From positions 1 to 47,783 of the forward strand of contig CAIVVT010000024.1 in NCBI GenBank assembly GCA_903909435.1: a stretch of 47,783 nucleotides of DNA, written 5' to 3'. Under the pieces are notes generated by a model that saw only the letters and a program-made list of their open reading frames with translations, did not search any database and had not been told where the DNA came from. Of the stretch, positions 40,464 through 47,783 are shown in pieces (the stretch's first letter is position 1; each line of letters starts with the position of its first letter). A program made the translations under genes and the position numbers. Source of the DNA: an uncultured Acidobacteriia bacterium. Lineage in GTDB: Bacteria; Acidobacteriota; Terriglobia; Bryobacterales; Bryobacteraceae.

Positions 40464-42599
40464 ATGGAACGAAGAAACTTCTTGAAACTCGCGGCAGGAG
40501 CTGCCGCATTCTTGGCCGCGCGGAAGAAAATGTACGGGTTCTACCAGAGCCCCGGGCTGAGGAAATTCGTTCAGCCGCTCCGGGGAATCGGTACCATTCC
40601 GGTGGCGAAAGCCGATGCGTTTCCCGCCCCGGTCACGGGTGTTAAGCACTACACCATCGACATTAACCAGTACATGGACCAGTTGCATCCGGATATGGGC
40701 CCAACCACGCTGTGGGGCTACCATCCCCGGATTTCGTTGACGAGTCCCACGCAGGCTCACCTGGGAGGCGTCATCGTCGCGCAAAAGGGCGTGCCGATCC
40801 AGATCACTTTTCAAAACAACCTGCCGGGAACGCACATCCTCCCGGTGGATACGTCCGCATCCTTCCCCGATGCGGCGCTACTGCCCCACAACCGTACGGC
40901 GGTCCATCTGCACGGCGGGTTGGTGCCGTGGATCTGCGACGGCGGCCCGTATGCCTGGTGGGCGCCCAACGGCACGCACGGCGACAGTTTCCAGAACAAT
41001 GCGGTGCTCAACCCTGCCGCGCTGGTGAACCAGGCCGAATACTACTACCCCAACAGTCAGAGCGCGCGTCTGATGTGGTATCACGACCATGCGCACGACA
41101 CTACGCGATTAAACGCGTACGCGGGAGTCGCCTCAGGCTACATCATCAGGGATCTGTTTGAAGGCGGACTGATCCCGCTGGGATTGCCGGACTACATAGA
41201 GCGAGGCGGCCGGGAAATCCCCATCGTCATCCAGGACAAGATCTTTATCGATCCGTACACCATCGATTACTTCGATCCAACCTGGGACGATACGCATGCT
41301 CCGAAGACCAGCGGCTCGCTGTGGTATCCCCACTTCTACGACTACAAGAAATGGACCCTGGGGCCCACGCCGGCTGGCCTGCCGCCGCAGCCTTCGTCGG
41401 TTATTCCGGAGATGTTCGGTGACACCATGCTGGTCAATGGCACGGTGTTCCCCGAGGCCGCGGTGGAGCCCCGCCGCTATCGTCTGCGGTTGCTGAACGC
41501 CTGCAATGCGCGCTTCCTGAATCTGCAGATGTACGTGGACGACGGATCGCTCGACAGCATCACTCTGAACGCCGCAGGGAATCCTACCAATGCGCACGGC
41601 CCGGATTTCCTCGTGATCGGCACGGAGGGCGGTTTCCTGCAATCACCCGTCGTGGTCAAGACCAACGTTCCGTTCAACCCCCTGACCTTGAAGGGCAGCC
41701 TGATCACCGCTCCGGCCGAACGCTGGGACATCATCGTGGATTTCTCGGCGTATGCGGGCAAGAAGATCATCCTTTACAATGACGCTCCCGCGCCCTTCCC
41801 GGGTGGCGATTCCGCCAATGACTACTACTTCGAGGGACCAGGAGACCCAACCAACAATGGGCCGGGCTTCGGGCCGAATTCACGTCAGATTATGCGGTTC
41901 GCGGTCGCCGTTGCGGCGACGGGTCCAGCCGACGTGCCGCTCAAAGTTGTTCCCGGCTACGATCTCAGGCCCGGCCTCGATAAGTTCCTGGCATTGCCGT
42001 ACGGCTCAGTGAGTGGCGGCAGGCTGACTTTGCCGACCCAGACGCTCGCGGGCAAGCCCGTGGCCCGGGTCCGCTACATGACGCTCAACGAGGACTTCGA
42101 TGAGTACGGCCGGTTGATCCAGAAGCTCGGCACCGAAGTTGCTCCGGTGCCAGGCAATCTGAGCTTCGGCCGCGCCTATGACGACGCGGCTACCGAAGTC
42201 GTCAAGGCGGGGGACGTCGAGATCTGGCAGATTATCAACCTGACCATGGATGCGCATCCCATGCACTTCCATCTTGTGGATGTGCAGGTTCTCGCGCGGC
42301 AGCCCTTCGACCAAACCACTTACACGGGAGGGCCGGTTACCGCCTACACGGGCAATGCCGTTCCGCCGCCGACCACGGAATACGGATACAAGGAGACCGT
42401 GAAGTGCAACCCCGGCGAGGTGACCACGGTCATCATGCAGTTCAACCTGCCGACCGGGTTGCCCTTCACTCAACCGCTCAGTAGCAGGCCGGGGCTGGGA
42501 CTTCCGGCGGGTGTCGCGTGCCACGAATACGTGTGGCACTGCCACATCCTGGAGCACGAAGAGCATGATATGATGCGACCGCTCGTCGTGCTACCGTAA
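40464..42599 (+). CDS. Tat-exported multicopper oxidase (CotA/bilirubin-oxidase-like)
   Basis: Encodes 711 residues. The N-terminus MERRNFLKLAAGAAAFLAARKK is a twin-arginine signal, used to export folded cupredoxin enzymes. All four copper-ligand blocks are present: AVHLHGG (His148, His150), WYHDHAHDTTRLNAYAG (His207, His209), MDAHPMHFHLVDVQ (His598, His601, His603) and HEYVWHCHILEHEEHDMM (His692, Cys693, His694, His698, Met703). Such enzymes oxidise phenols, bilirubin or metals (Mn, Cu) and reduce O2 to water. The layout, with a wide spacing before the last blocks, is nearest to the CotA/bilirubin oxidase group. It lies between the five-repeat protein and a heavy-metal efflux adaptor, so a role in copper or other metal oxidation and detoxification is a fair inference. 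Confidence 0.93.
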   Translation: MERRNFLKLAAGAAAFLAARKKMYGFYQSPGLRKFVQPLRGIGTIPVAKADAFPAPVTGVKHYTIDINQYMDQLHPDMGPTTLWGYHPRISLTSPTQAHLGGVIVAQKGVPIQITFQNNLPGTHILPVDTSASFPDAALLPHNRTAVHLHGGLVPWICDGGPYAWWAPNGTHGDSFQNNAVLNPAALVNQAEYYYPNSQSARLMWYHDHAHDTTRLNAYAGVASGYIIRDLFEGGLIPLGLPDYIERGGREIPIVIQDKIFIDPYTIDYFDPTWDDTHAPKTSGSLWYPHFYDYKKWTLGPTPAGLPPQPSSVIPEMFGDTMLVNGTVFPEAAVEPRRYRLRLLNACNARFLNLQMYVDDGSLDSITLNAAGNPTNAHGPDFLVIGTEGGFLQSPVVVKTNVPFNPLTLKGSLITAPAERWDIIVDFSAYAGKKIILYNDAPAPFPGGDSANDYYFEGPGDPTNNGPGFGPNSRQIMRFAVAVAATGPADVPLKVVPGYDLRPGLDKFLALPYGSVSGGRLTLPTQTLAGKPVARVRYMTLNEDFDEYGRLIQKLGTEVAPVPGNLSFGRAYDDAATEVVKAGDVEIWQIINLTMDAHPMHFHLVDVQVLARQPFDQTTYTGGPVTAYTGNAVPPPTTEYGYKETVKCNPGEVTTVIMQFNLPTGLPFTQPLSSRPGLGLPAGVACHEYVWHCHILEHEEHDMMRPLVVLP

Positions 42600-42626
42600 G
42601 GATCGCTTTCGCCAGCTTCAGTATCG

Positions 42627-42667
42627 CTAGCGGCCTCGAGGATCGGTTTGGGCCTCGCGGCCGCTAG
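42627..42667 (+). promoter_or_regulatory. intercistronic stem-loop
   Basis: CTAGCGGCCTCGAGG (42627-42641) pairs with CCTCGCGGCCGCTAG (42653-42667) at 14 of 15 positions around an 11-base loop. It lies between the multicopper oxidase stop and the adaptor start, 20 bases before the latter. Without a T-tract it may be a processing or attenuating hairpin that lowers adaptor expression relative to the oxidase. Confidence 0.55.
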
Positions 42668-42687
42668 TGCGTTAAGGACACCCCAGC

Positions 42688-44115
42688 ATGACTTTTCGAA
42701 CAGGAACTTTGGTTTTGCTGGGCATCGCCGGAGCCTTCCTGGCCGGCCTCTGGATCGGCCGGAACCCCGGGGAGCGTGCGGCCCCGGGTGCCCGCAGGAT
42801 CCTGTACTATCACGATCCAATGCACCCGGCGTATCGCTCCGACAAGCCCGGAGTGGCGCCGGATTGCGGGATGCAACTGGAGCCGGTGTACGCCGATGCG
42901 GCCGTCTCTGCAAGCGCCGGCAAGGAAATCAGCCGTCCGGGAACGGTCGTACTGAGCGCCAACACGCGGCAGCAATTGGGAGTCAGGGTCGCCGAGGTGG
43001 GCAATGCCACCGGTGCGATGCCGATTCGGGTCCTGGGCCGCGTCGTCGCCGACGAGATGCGGGTATTCCGAATCGTCGCTCCGACGGACGGCCTGGTTCA
43101 GGAGTTGAAGCAGATCACCACGGGAAGCCTGGTCAAGCAGGGTGAGACCCTGGCGGTGTTCAGCAACGTGGAGTTCCTGGCCGCGGAGCGGGCCTACCTC
43201 TTCGCCCTGATCTCGGCGGAGCGTTATCAGACCTCAGGCCAGGAGACCGCGGCGCAGACCGAGCAGAGCAAGGTGAGCGTCCAACAGGCGCGGCTGGCTC
43301 TACGCAAACTCGGAATGAGCGAGCCCCAGATCGAGGAAGTCGCCAGGACCCGGCAGGCCACCGAGAACATCCGTATGACGGCACCGGCCAGCGGCTTCGT
43401 CGTGGCGCGCAACATCGCGTCGGGGCTGAAGTTCGACCGGGGGACGGAGTTCTATCGCATTGCCGACCTCAGTCACGTGTGGGTGGTGGCCGACGTGTTC
43501 GAGAACGACATAAAACTTCTGCCCAGTCTGACCAGAGCCAGCGTGCGCTATCAGGACCGCTCGATTGCCGCTCGCATGAGCGACACGATGCCGCAGTTCG
43601 ACCCGGTTTCGCGGGCGATGAGGGTGCGGCTGGAAGTGGAAAACGCGGATTTCACGCTGCGGCCCGACATGTTTGTGAACGTCGAGTTTCAGGTCAAGGC
43701 GCCGTCTGGCGTCAGCGTACCAGTCGATGCCGTGATCGACTCCGGACTGCACAAGACAGTGTTCGTCGAGCGGGGTAACGGCGCGTTTGAGCCGCGTGCG
43801 GTTCAGACGGGCGCACGCTTCGGAGACCGGATAGTGGTTACCAACGGACTCGCGCCGGGCGAGCGAGTGGTAGTTTCAGGAGCCTTCCTGATCGACTCCG
43901 AAAGCCGCCTGCGAGTCTCCAGTGAAAACCCGCCGGGCGACGGGCATGCGAAGGCGGCGCACCAGGAAGCGGATCCTGTTTGCGGCATGGATGTCGACAT
44001 CTCGGCAGCGGGCACCAAGCGGTTGGAGGTCCGGGGAAAGACCCTGTACTTTTGCTCGGACACCTGCCTGCGGCGCTTCCAGGCCGAGCACCCAGGCACC
44101 AAAGGGCCGGTCTGA
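42688..44115 (+). CDS. RND efflux periplasmic adaptor with two metal-binding modules
   Basis: Encodes 475 residues with AAGGACA upstream. One N-terminal membrane or signal helix (LVLLGIAGAFLAGLWIG) is followed by a heavy-metal-binding module, YYHDPMHPAYRSDKPGVAPDCGMQLEPVY (about 36-66). Then comes a CusB/HlyD-type adaptor: barrel and lipoyl halves around IVAPTDGLVQELKQITTGSLVKQGE, a helical hairpin, RMTAPASGFVVARNIASGLKFDRG and the membrane-proximal VVTNGLAPGERVVVSGAFLIDSESRLR. The C-terminus adds a YHS/TRASH-like domain, ADPVCGMDVD to LYFCSDTCLRRFQAEHP, whose cysteines can bind metal. Adaptors link an inner-membrane RND pump to an outer-membrane channel. No pump or channel gene follows in the window; the next gene is on the other strand. 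It is likely co-transcribed with the multicopper oxidase. Confidence 0.9.
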   Translation: MTFRTGTLVLLGIAGAFLAGLWIGRNPGERAAPGARRILYYHDPMHPAYRSDKPGVAPDCGMQLEPVYADAAVSASAGKEISRPGTVVLSANTRQQLGVRVAEVGNATGAMPIRVLGRVVADEMRVFRIVAPTDGLVQELKQITTGSLVKQGETLAVFSNVEFLAAERAYLFALISAERYQTSGQETAAQTEQSKVSVQQARLALRKLGMSEPQIEEVARTRQATENIRMTAPASGFVVARNIASGLKFDRGTEFYRIADLSHVWVVADVFENDIKLLPSLTRASVRYQDRSIAARMSDTMPQFDPVSRAMRVRLEVENADFTLRPDMFVNVEFQVKAPSGVSVPVDAVIDSGLHKTVFVERGNGAFEPRAVQTGARFGDRIVVTNGLAPGERVVVSGAFLIDSESRLRVSSENPPGDGHAKAAHQEADPVCGMDVDISAAGTKRLEVRGKTLYFCSDTCLRRFQAEHPGTKGPV

Positions 44116-44218
44116 GAGCTGGTCATTGTGCAGCGTGGGAACACGGTTGGGGCTGCGGATTGCCCGGGCGCTCGTCAGGCGGGTACTCCAAGCGGGTGGA
44201 TCGAGCGGCTCAGTTACG

Positions 44219-44259
44219 AAAGCGGCAGGGCGGAGATCCTGGTCCGCCCTGCCGCTTTT
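44219..44259. terminator. bidirectional intrinsic terminator
   Basis: A perfect 16-base-pair stem: arms 44219-44234 (starting AAAGCGGCAGGG) and 44243-44258, with the 8-base loop GATCCTGG. The plus-strand arm ends TTTT, and the minus-strand reading ends in TTT as well. It lies between the convergent adaptor and tricorn-type genes and should stop transcripts from both sides. Confidence 0.85.
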
Positions 44260-44282
44260 GAGTTGGACGCTATTCGACGGCG

Positions 44283-47200
44283 CTACTTCACCTTCACCGG
44301 GTAGGGCGAGTGCGCGGGCAGTTTCGGGGTACTCTGCTCCAGTTTCCTGAGCAACTCCGCAACTCCGCGTTCAAGCTGCGGGTCTTTGCCGTCGATTACC
44401 GACTTGGCGTCGTTGTCGACCACGATGTCGGGGTCGACTCCGTGGCCCTCTACCGTGAATTCGCCCTTGGCCGTGGCATAGGCGAACTCCGGCACGTTCA
44501 CGTGGCCGCCGTCGATCAACTGGCCGTGGTCGGAGATGCCGACGACACCGCCCCAGGAGCGCATGCCGATCAGCGGGCCGAGCCCGGCGGTGCGGAACAT
44601 CCAGGGGAAGATGTCGCCGTCGGAGGCTGAGTTCTGGTCCAGCAGGACGGCCTTGGGACCGATGAAAACGCTGTTGGGATAGGTGCGCGGGGTCTCGACC
44701 GTGCGCGCATAGTCCAGGCTCAGCAGGTTGCGCGTCAACCGTTCAATCACCATGCGCGAGATGTTGCCGCCTCCATTAGAGCGGTCGTCGATCAGCAGGG
44801 CGTCCTTGCGGATCTGCGGGTAGTACCACTTGATGAACTCGCGGATGCCCGCCTCGCCCATGTCGGGCAGGTGGATGTAGCCGATGCGGCCGTGGGAAAG
44901 CTCGTCTACCTTGCGGCGATTCTGCTCCACCCAGTTGTAGTAGAGCAGGTCGTCTTCGCTCTTGAGCGGCTTGTAGGTGACCTTGCGAGCGCCTTCCAGC
45001 ACCGGCTGGGCGTTGAGGGTGAGCACGACCGGAGCATCGCCCGCGTTGCGGAGGAACTTGTAGACGTCTTCCTTCGTGGTTACATCCTCGCCGTTAATGG
45101 CGAGCACGAAGTCGCCCACTTTGGCGTCCACCCCCACCTCTGTGAGCGGCGAACGGTAGTTTTCCTCCTCGTTCTGCCCGACGAAAATCCTGGCGATGCG
45201 GTAGCGGCCCGAAGCGGCGTGGGCTTCAAAGCGCGCTCCCGGCAGGCCAGGGTGCGGGCGTGGCGGAGTCTGGAAATCGCCGCCCGTGATGTAGGTGTGC
45301 TGCACGGTGAGCTCGGAGATCATCTCGCTGAGCACGTAATTCAGGTCGGAGCGGTGGGCAACGTAGGGCAGCAGTTTGGCGTAGCGATCGTGGATGTCGT
45401 TCCAGTCCTGGCCGTGCATGTTGGGCGCGTAGAAGAAATCGCGGTAGCGCCGCCAAACCTCGTTGAAGATCTGCTTCCACTCCTCCACCGGCACGCGGTC
45501 GAGCATCAGACCCGCGGTGGAGATGGCCTTCTTGCTGCCCGTGCCGCCCGCGCTGGCGTCGTATAGCGACCACCCTCCGCCCTGGCCGACCAGTACTTTT
45601 GAACCATCGCGCGAGAGTACCCAGCTGTGCAGGTCCTCGACCAGTTTGGTGTCCTTGCGGTCTTTGAAAGTAAAGACGTGCAGTGCGGGCTTGGTCTCCG
45701 CGCCGCGGCCGTAGTAAGGCGCAGGGGACGTGGCGTAGAGCAGCGCATCGGACTTTACCGCCAGGCCGAAGTAGTTGTCGGCGTCGATGGGCACGCGCGC
45801 TACGCGCTGGGCCAGACCGTCCCAGTCGATGGGTTTATCCTTAACCGGTTCGTCGGATTTCTTGTCCTTGTCCGTTTTGGATTTGTCGGTGGCGTCTTTG
45901 GAGGCATCCTCCTTCTTGGCCGGATCGTCCTTTTTCGAATCGCCATCGGCCTTCTTTACGGTCACTTCGTCGCTCTCGAGCGGAAACGGGTTCTTGACGT
46001 CTTTGCGGAGTGCCAGCACGAAGAAGCCCGACGAGCGGTTGGTGGCGAAATCGAATTCGTTTTGGGAAAGCTGCGGGTGGAACTCGTGGATCGCGCGGTA
46101 GTAGAGGTAGTCGCCCTTGGGGTCCCAGGCGGGCGAATCCTCGTTAAACAGACCGCTGGTCACCTGGCGCAGTTGATTGTCCTCCGCGCTCCAGATGTAG
46201 AGGGAGGAGAAGCCCGAGCCGCTCTTGTGATTGATGCTGAAAGCGAGGTAGATGCTGCCCGGGGACCAGGCGTGGTCGCGGATATCGCCTTCCGTGGAAT
46301 GCGCGATCTCCTGGAGTTTCTTGTCAGCCAGAGTGACCACCCAGAGCTTGCCGTCCTTGTCGCCGAACGCGATGCGCTTGCCGTCGGGCGACCACGCCAG
46401 GGAGAAGCGGAACGCCTTGCCGCCGGTGGTGATCTGTTCCGGCGCGGAGGAGCCGTCCTGCGCCACCGTCCAGATCTCCTCTTCGCCGCTGGCGTCGGAT
46501 AGGAACGCGACCTTTGAGCCGTCCGGCGACCATACCGGCGCTTTGTCGTGCGCTCCCGGGGTATGCGTCAGATTGCGCGTCGGGCCGTGCTCTACGGGCG
46601 CGGAGAAGATGTCGCCGCGCGCGCTGAATAGAACGCGCTCGCCCTTGGGGCTCAGTTCCGCCTCTTCGATCAGGCCAGCCGCCGAGACGCGGGTCGCGCG
46701 GCGGTTGACGCCGTCGTCGGGCACCTGGATCGAGACGGGGGTACTCTTGCCGGTCTTGACGTCGAGGATATTGAGTTCGCCGTCCAACTCGTAGACGATG
46801 CGCCGCTCGCGGTCAGAACTCGGCCAGCGCACGTCCCACACCGTGTTCTTCGTCACTTGTGCGGTCTTGCCCGTGGCGGTGTCGTAAGCGTACAGGTTGA
46901 AGTGGCCGTCGCGGTCCGAGTTGAAGTAGATCTGCTTGCCGATCCACATGGGGTCGCGACTGGAGCGGTCGCCTTCGGAGATCTTTTTGGCCGCGTGCGT
47001 CTCGACATCGAAGATATAGAGCTGATTGGCCGTGCCGCCGCTGTAGCGCTTCTCAGGGCGGAAATCGCGCGCTTGCGGGGAGTAGACGATCTGGTTGCCG
47101 CCCGGCGAGTAGGACCCCGCACCGGAGACCGGCATGGGCAGCGGCTCGGCTGGCCCGCCGTCGATGGAGACACGGTACAGCCGGGTCATCGCCAGAGCCC

Positions 47201-47642
47201 AGCCGTCGCGCATGGTCCGGAAGATGACGTACTTGCCGTCATTCGACCAGCCGTAGACCTGGTTGTCGTAGCCCCAGCGCGGGGTCAACGGCCCGCGGGC
47301 AGGGAAGAAGGTCAACTGCTTCGGCTCGCCTCCACCGGAGGGGATTACGTAGACCTGCTCGTCGCCGTCATATTGGCCGGTAAAGGCAATCGACTTGCCG
47401 TCCGGGGAGTACTTGGCAAAGAGTTCGAGGCCGGAGTGGGCGGTCAGGCGGATGGCGGCGCCGCCGGAAGTGGAGGCTTGCCACAGGTCGCCGCCGTAGG
47501 TGAAGACGACGTGATTCTCGTGGATATCTGGGAAGCGGAGCAGCTTCGTCTGGGCGCGAAGGGGTGCGCAGAGTGTGGCCAGCAGGATGGAACCGGCAAC
47601 CAAACGCGCAACCGCCGGAGGGGCAGTCATTCTAGAAATCAT
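44283..47642 (-). CDS. exported tricorn-type S41 protease
   Basis: Encodes 1,119 residues. A signal peptide (VARLVAGSILLATLCAPLRAQ) precedes two propeller regions made of WD/PD40-like repeats (e.g. YSPDGKSIAFTG, WSPDGSKVAFLSD, WSPDGKRIAFGDKD). A Lys/Asp-rich linker (about 557-604) separates these from the tricorn core domain C1, a PDZ domain (about 830-870, VGDFVLAINGEDVTTKED) and the S41 catalytic region. The latter has LLIDDRSNGGGNISRM and QNSASDGDIFPWMF, where Ser1007 is the likely nucleophile, and GMRSWGGVVGIS. The other catalytic block is TVQHTYITGGD (His782), with Gln where archaeal tricorn has Ser. Tricorn-type proteases degrade peptides fed through the propellers; bacterial forms are exported. 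Starts at 47642 or 47630 are both possible; neither has a clear ribosome binding site. The gene faces the metal-efflux adaptor. Confidence 0.92.
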   Translation of the reverse strand: MISRMTAPPAVARLVAGSILLATLCAPLRAQTKLLRFPDIHENHVVFTYGGDLWQASTSGGAAIRLTAHSGLELFAKYSPDGKSIAFTGQYDGDEQVYVIPSGGGEPKQLTFFPARGPLTPRWGYDNQVYGWSNDGKYVIFRTMRDGWALAMTRLYRVSIDGGPAEPLPMPVSGAGSYSPGGNQIVYSPQARDFRPEKRYSGGTANQLYIFDVETHAAKKISEGDRSSRDPMWIGKQIYFNSDRDGHFNLYAYDTATGKTAQVTKNTVWDVRWPSSDRERRIVYELDGELNILDVKTGKSTPVSIQVPDDGVNRRATRVSAAGLIEEAELSPKGERVLFSARGDIFSAPVEHGPTRNLTHTPGAHDKAPVWSPDGSKVAFLSDASGEEEIWTVAQDGSSAPEQITTGGKAFRFSLAWSPDGKRIAFGDKDGKLWVVTLADKKLQEIAHSTEGDIRDHAWSPGSIYLAFSINHKSGSGFSSLYIWSAEDNQLRQVTSGLFNEDSPAWDPKGDYLYYRAIHEFHPQLSQNEFDFATNRSSGFFVLALRKDVKNPFPLESDEVTVKKADGDSKKDDPAKKEDASKDATDKSKTDKDKKSDEPVKDKPIDWDGLAQRVARVPIDADNYFGLAVKSDALLYATSPAPYYGRGAETKPALHVFTFKDRKDTKLVEDLHSWVLSRDGSKVLVGQGGGWSLYDASAGGTGSKKAISTAGLMLDRVPVEEWKQIFNEVWRRYRDFFYAPNMHGQDWNDIHDRYAKLLPYVAHRSDLNYVLSEMISELTVQHTYITGGDFQTPPRPHPGLPGARFEAHAASGRYRIARIFVGQNEEENYRSPLTEVGVDAKVGDFVLAINGEDVTTKEDVYKFLRNAGDAPVVLTLNAQPVLEGARKVTYKPLKSEDDLLYYNWVEQNRRKVDELSHGRIGYIHLPDMGEAGIREFIKWYYPQIRKDALLIDDRSNGGGNISRMVIERLTRNLLSLDYARTVETPRTYPNSVFIGPKAVLLDQNSASDGDIFPWMFRTAGLGPLIGMRSWGGVVGISDHGQLIDGGHVNVPEFAYATAKGEFTVEGHGVDPDIVVDNDAKSVIDGKDPQLERGVAELLRKLEQSTPKLPAHSPYPVKVK

Positions 47643-47740
47643 ACTGATACAAGGAGTGAGCTTATCAGAATCCAGACGGGACCGGAGTAAACTCCGGGCG
47701 GTGGATTTGGCCAGCCGTCCAAGGCGATACGATCGCCCGG

Positions 47741-47763
47741 CGCACGATGTTTCTGATCGTGCG
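47741..47763. promoter_or_regulatory. stem-loop at the window edge
   Basis: CGCACGAT (47741-47748) pairs perfectly with ATCGTGCG (47756-47763) around the loop GTTTCTG. It lies about 100 bases upstream of the tricorn-type gene. It may belong to a gene beyond the window edge or to the upstream region of the protease gene. A second small hairpin, CCGGAG TAAA CTCCGG, is at 47682-47697. Confidence 0.45.
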
Positions 47764-47783
47764 AGTCCGGCCGCAGGATGCGA

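Noticed and set aside
1..47783. CRISPR arrays, insertion sequences, prophage, rRNA and tRNA genes
   Set aside because: No regularly spaced repeats, transposase, integrase or structural RNA signature was seen on either strand.

Overview
The window is a GC-rich piece of a bacterial chromosome. It most resembles Acidobacteriota of the Bryobacterales/Solibacterales type. This rests on gene content, not on any marker gene: a 1,096-residue Oar-like TonB-dependent receptor with an N-terminal carboxypeptidase-regulatory fold, Tat-exported Gfo/Idh/MocA and TIM-barrel isomerase proteins, a tricorn-type S41 protease, and many exported glycan-active enzymes. I found no rRNA, tRNA, CRISPR array, insertion sequence or phage gene.

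Layout. 0.6-5.1 kb: a SYLF lipid-binding protein, a PPK2 polyphosphate kinase, a small acidic hypothetical protein, an exported zinc-dependent phospholipase C and a DksA/TraR zinc-finger regulator. 5.2-9.0 kb: a GT4 glycosyltransferase fused to an all-alpha domain, overlapping by 4 bases a GH130 mannoside phosphorylase/mannosidase-type enzyme. 9.6-10.7 kb: an exported PI-PLC-like phosphodiesterase. 10.8-23.1 kb: a glycan-utilisation-like cluster holding an outer-membrane receptor, a GH20 hexosaminidase, a heparinase II/III-family protein and a beta-propeller hybrid histidine kinase. Together these suggest sensing, uptake and breakdown of an amino-sugar and uronic-acid polysaccharide. 23.2-23.4 kb: the C-terminal relic of an NrfD/HybB-type membrane subunit, broken by an in-frame stop.

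23.5-34.5 kb is a sugar and nucleoside metabolism stretch. It holds an exported sugar isomerase-like protein, two Gfo/Idh/MocA oxidoreductases, an MTA/SAH-deaminase-type amidohydrolase overlapping cytidine deaminase, an SDR, a protoporphyrinogen-oxidase-like flavoprotein with a possible coupled micro-ORF in front of it, glucuronate isomerase and a GH125 exo-alpha-mannosidase. 35.0-37.7 kb: a membrane hybrid kinase with two receiver domains and an Hpt domain. 38.4-44.1 kb: a secreted five-repeat protein, a Tat-exported multicopper oxidase and a metal-efflux adaptor with metal-binding modules at both ends, all on the same strand. 44.3-47.6 kb: a tricorn-type protease facing them, separated by a strong two-way terminator.

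No single locus is clearly a new defence or mobile system. The most interesting items are: the GT4/all-alpha fusion paired with GH130; the five-repeat cysteine-pair protein beside the multicopper oxidase and a pump-less adaptor; the coupled 35-codon ORF before the flavoprotein; related palindromes and paired hairpin repeats in the 24.5 and 26.2 kb gaps; and the propeller kinase without a DNA-binding output.
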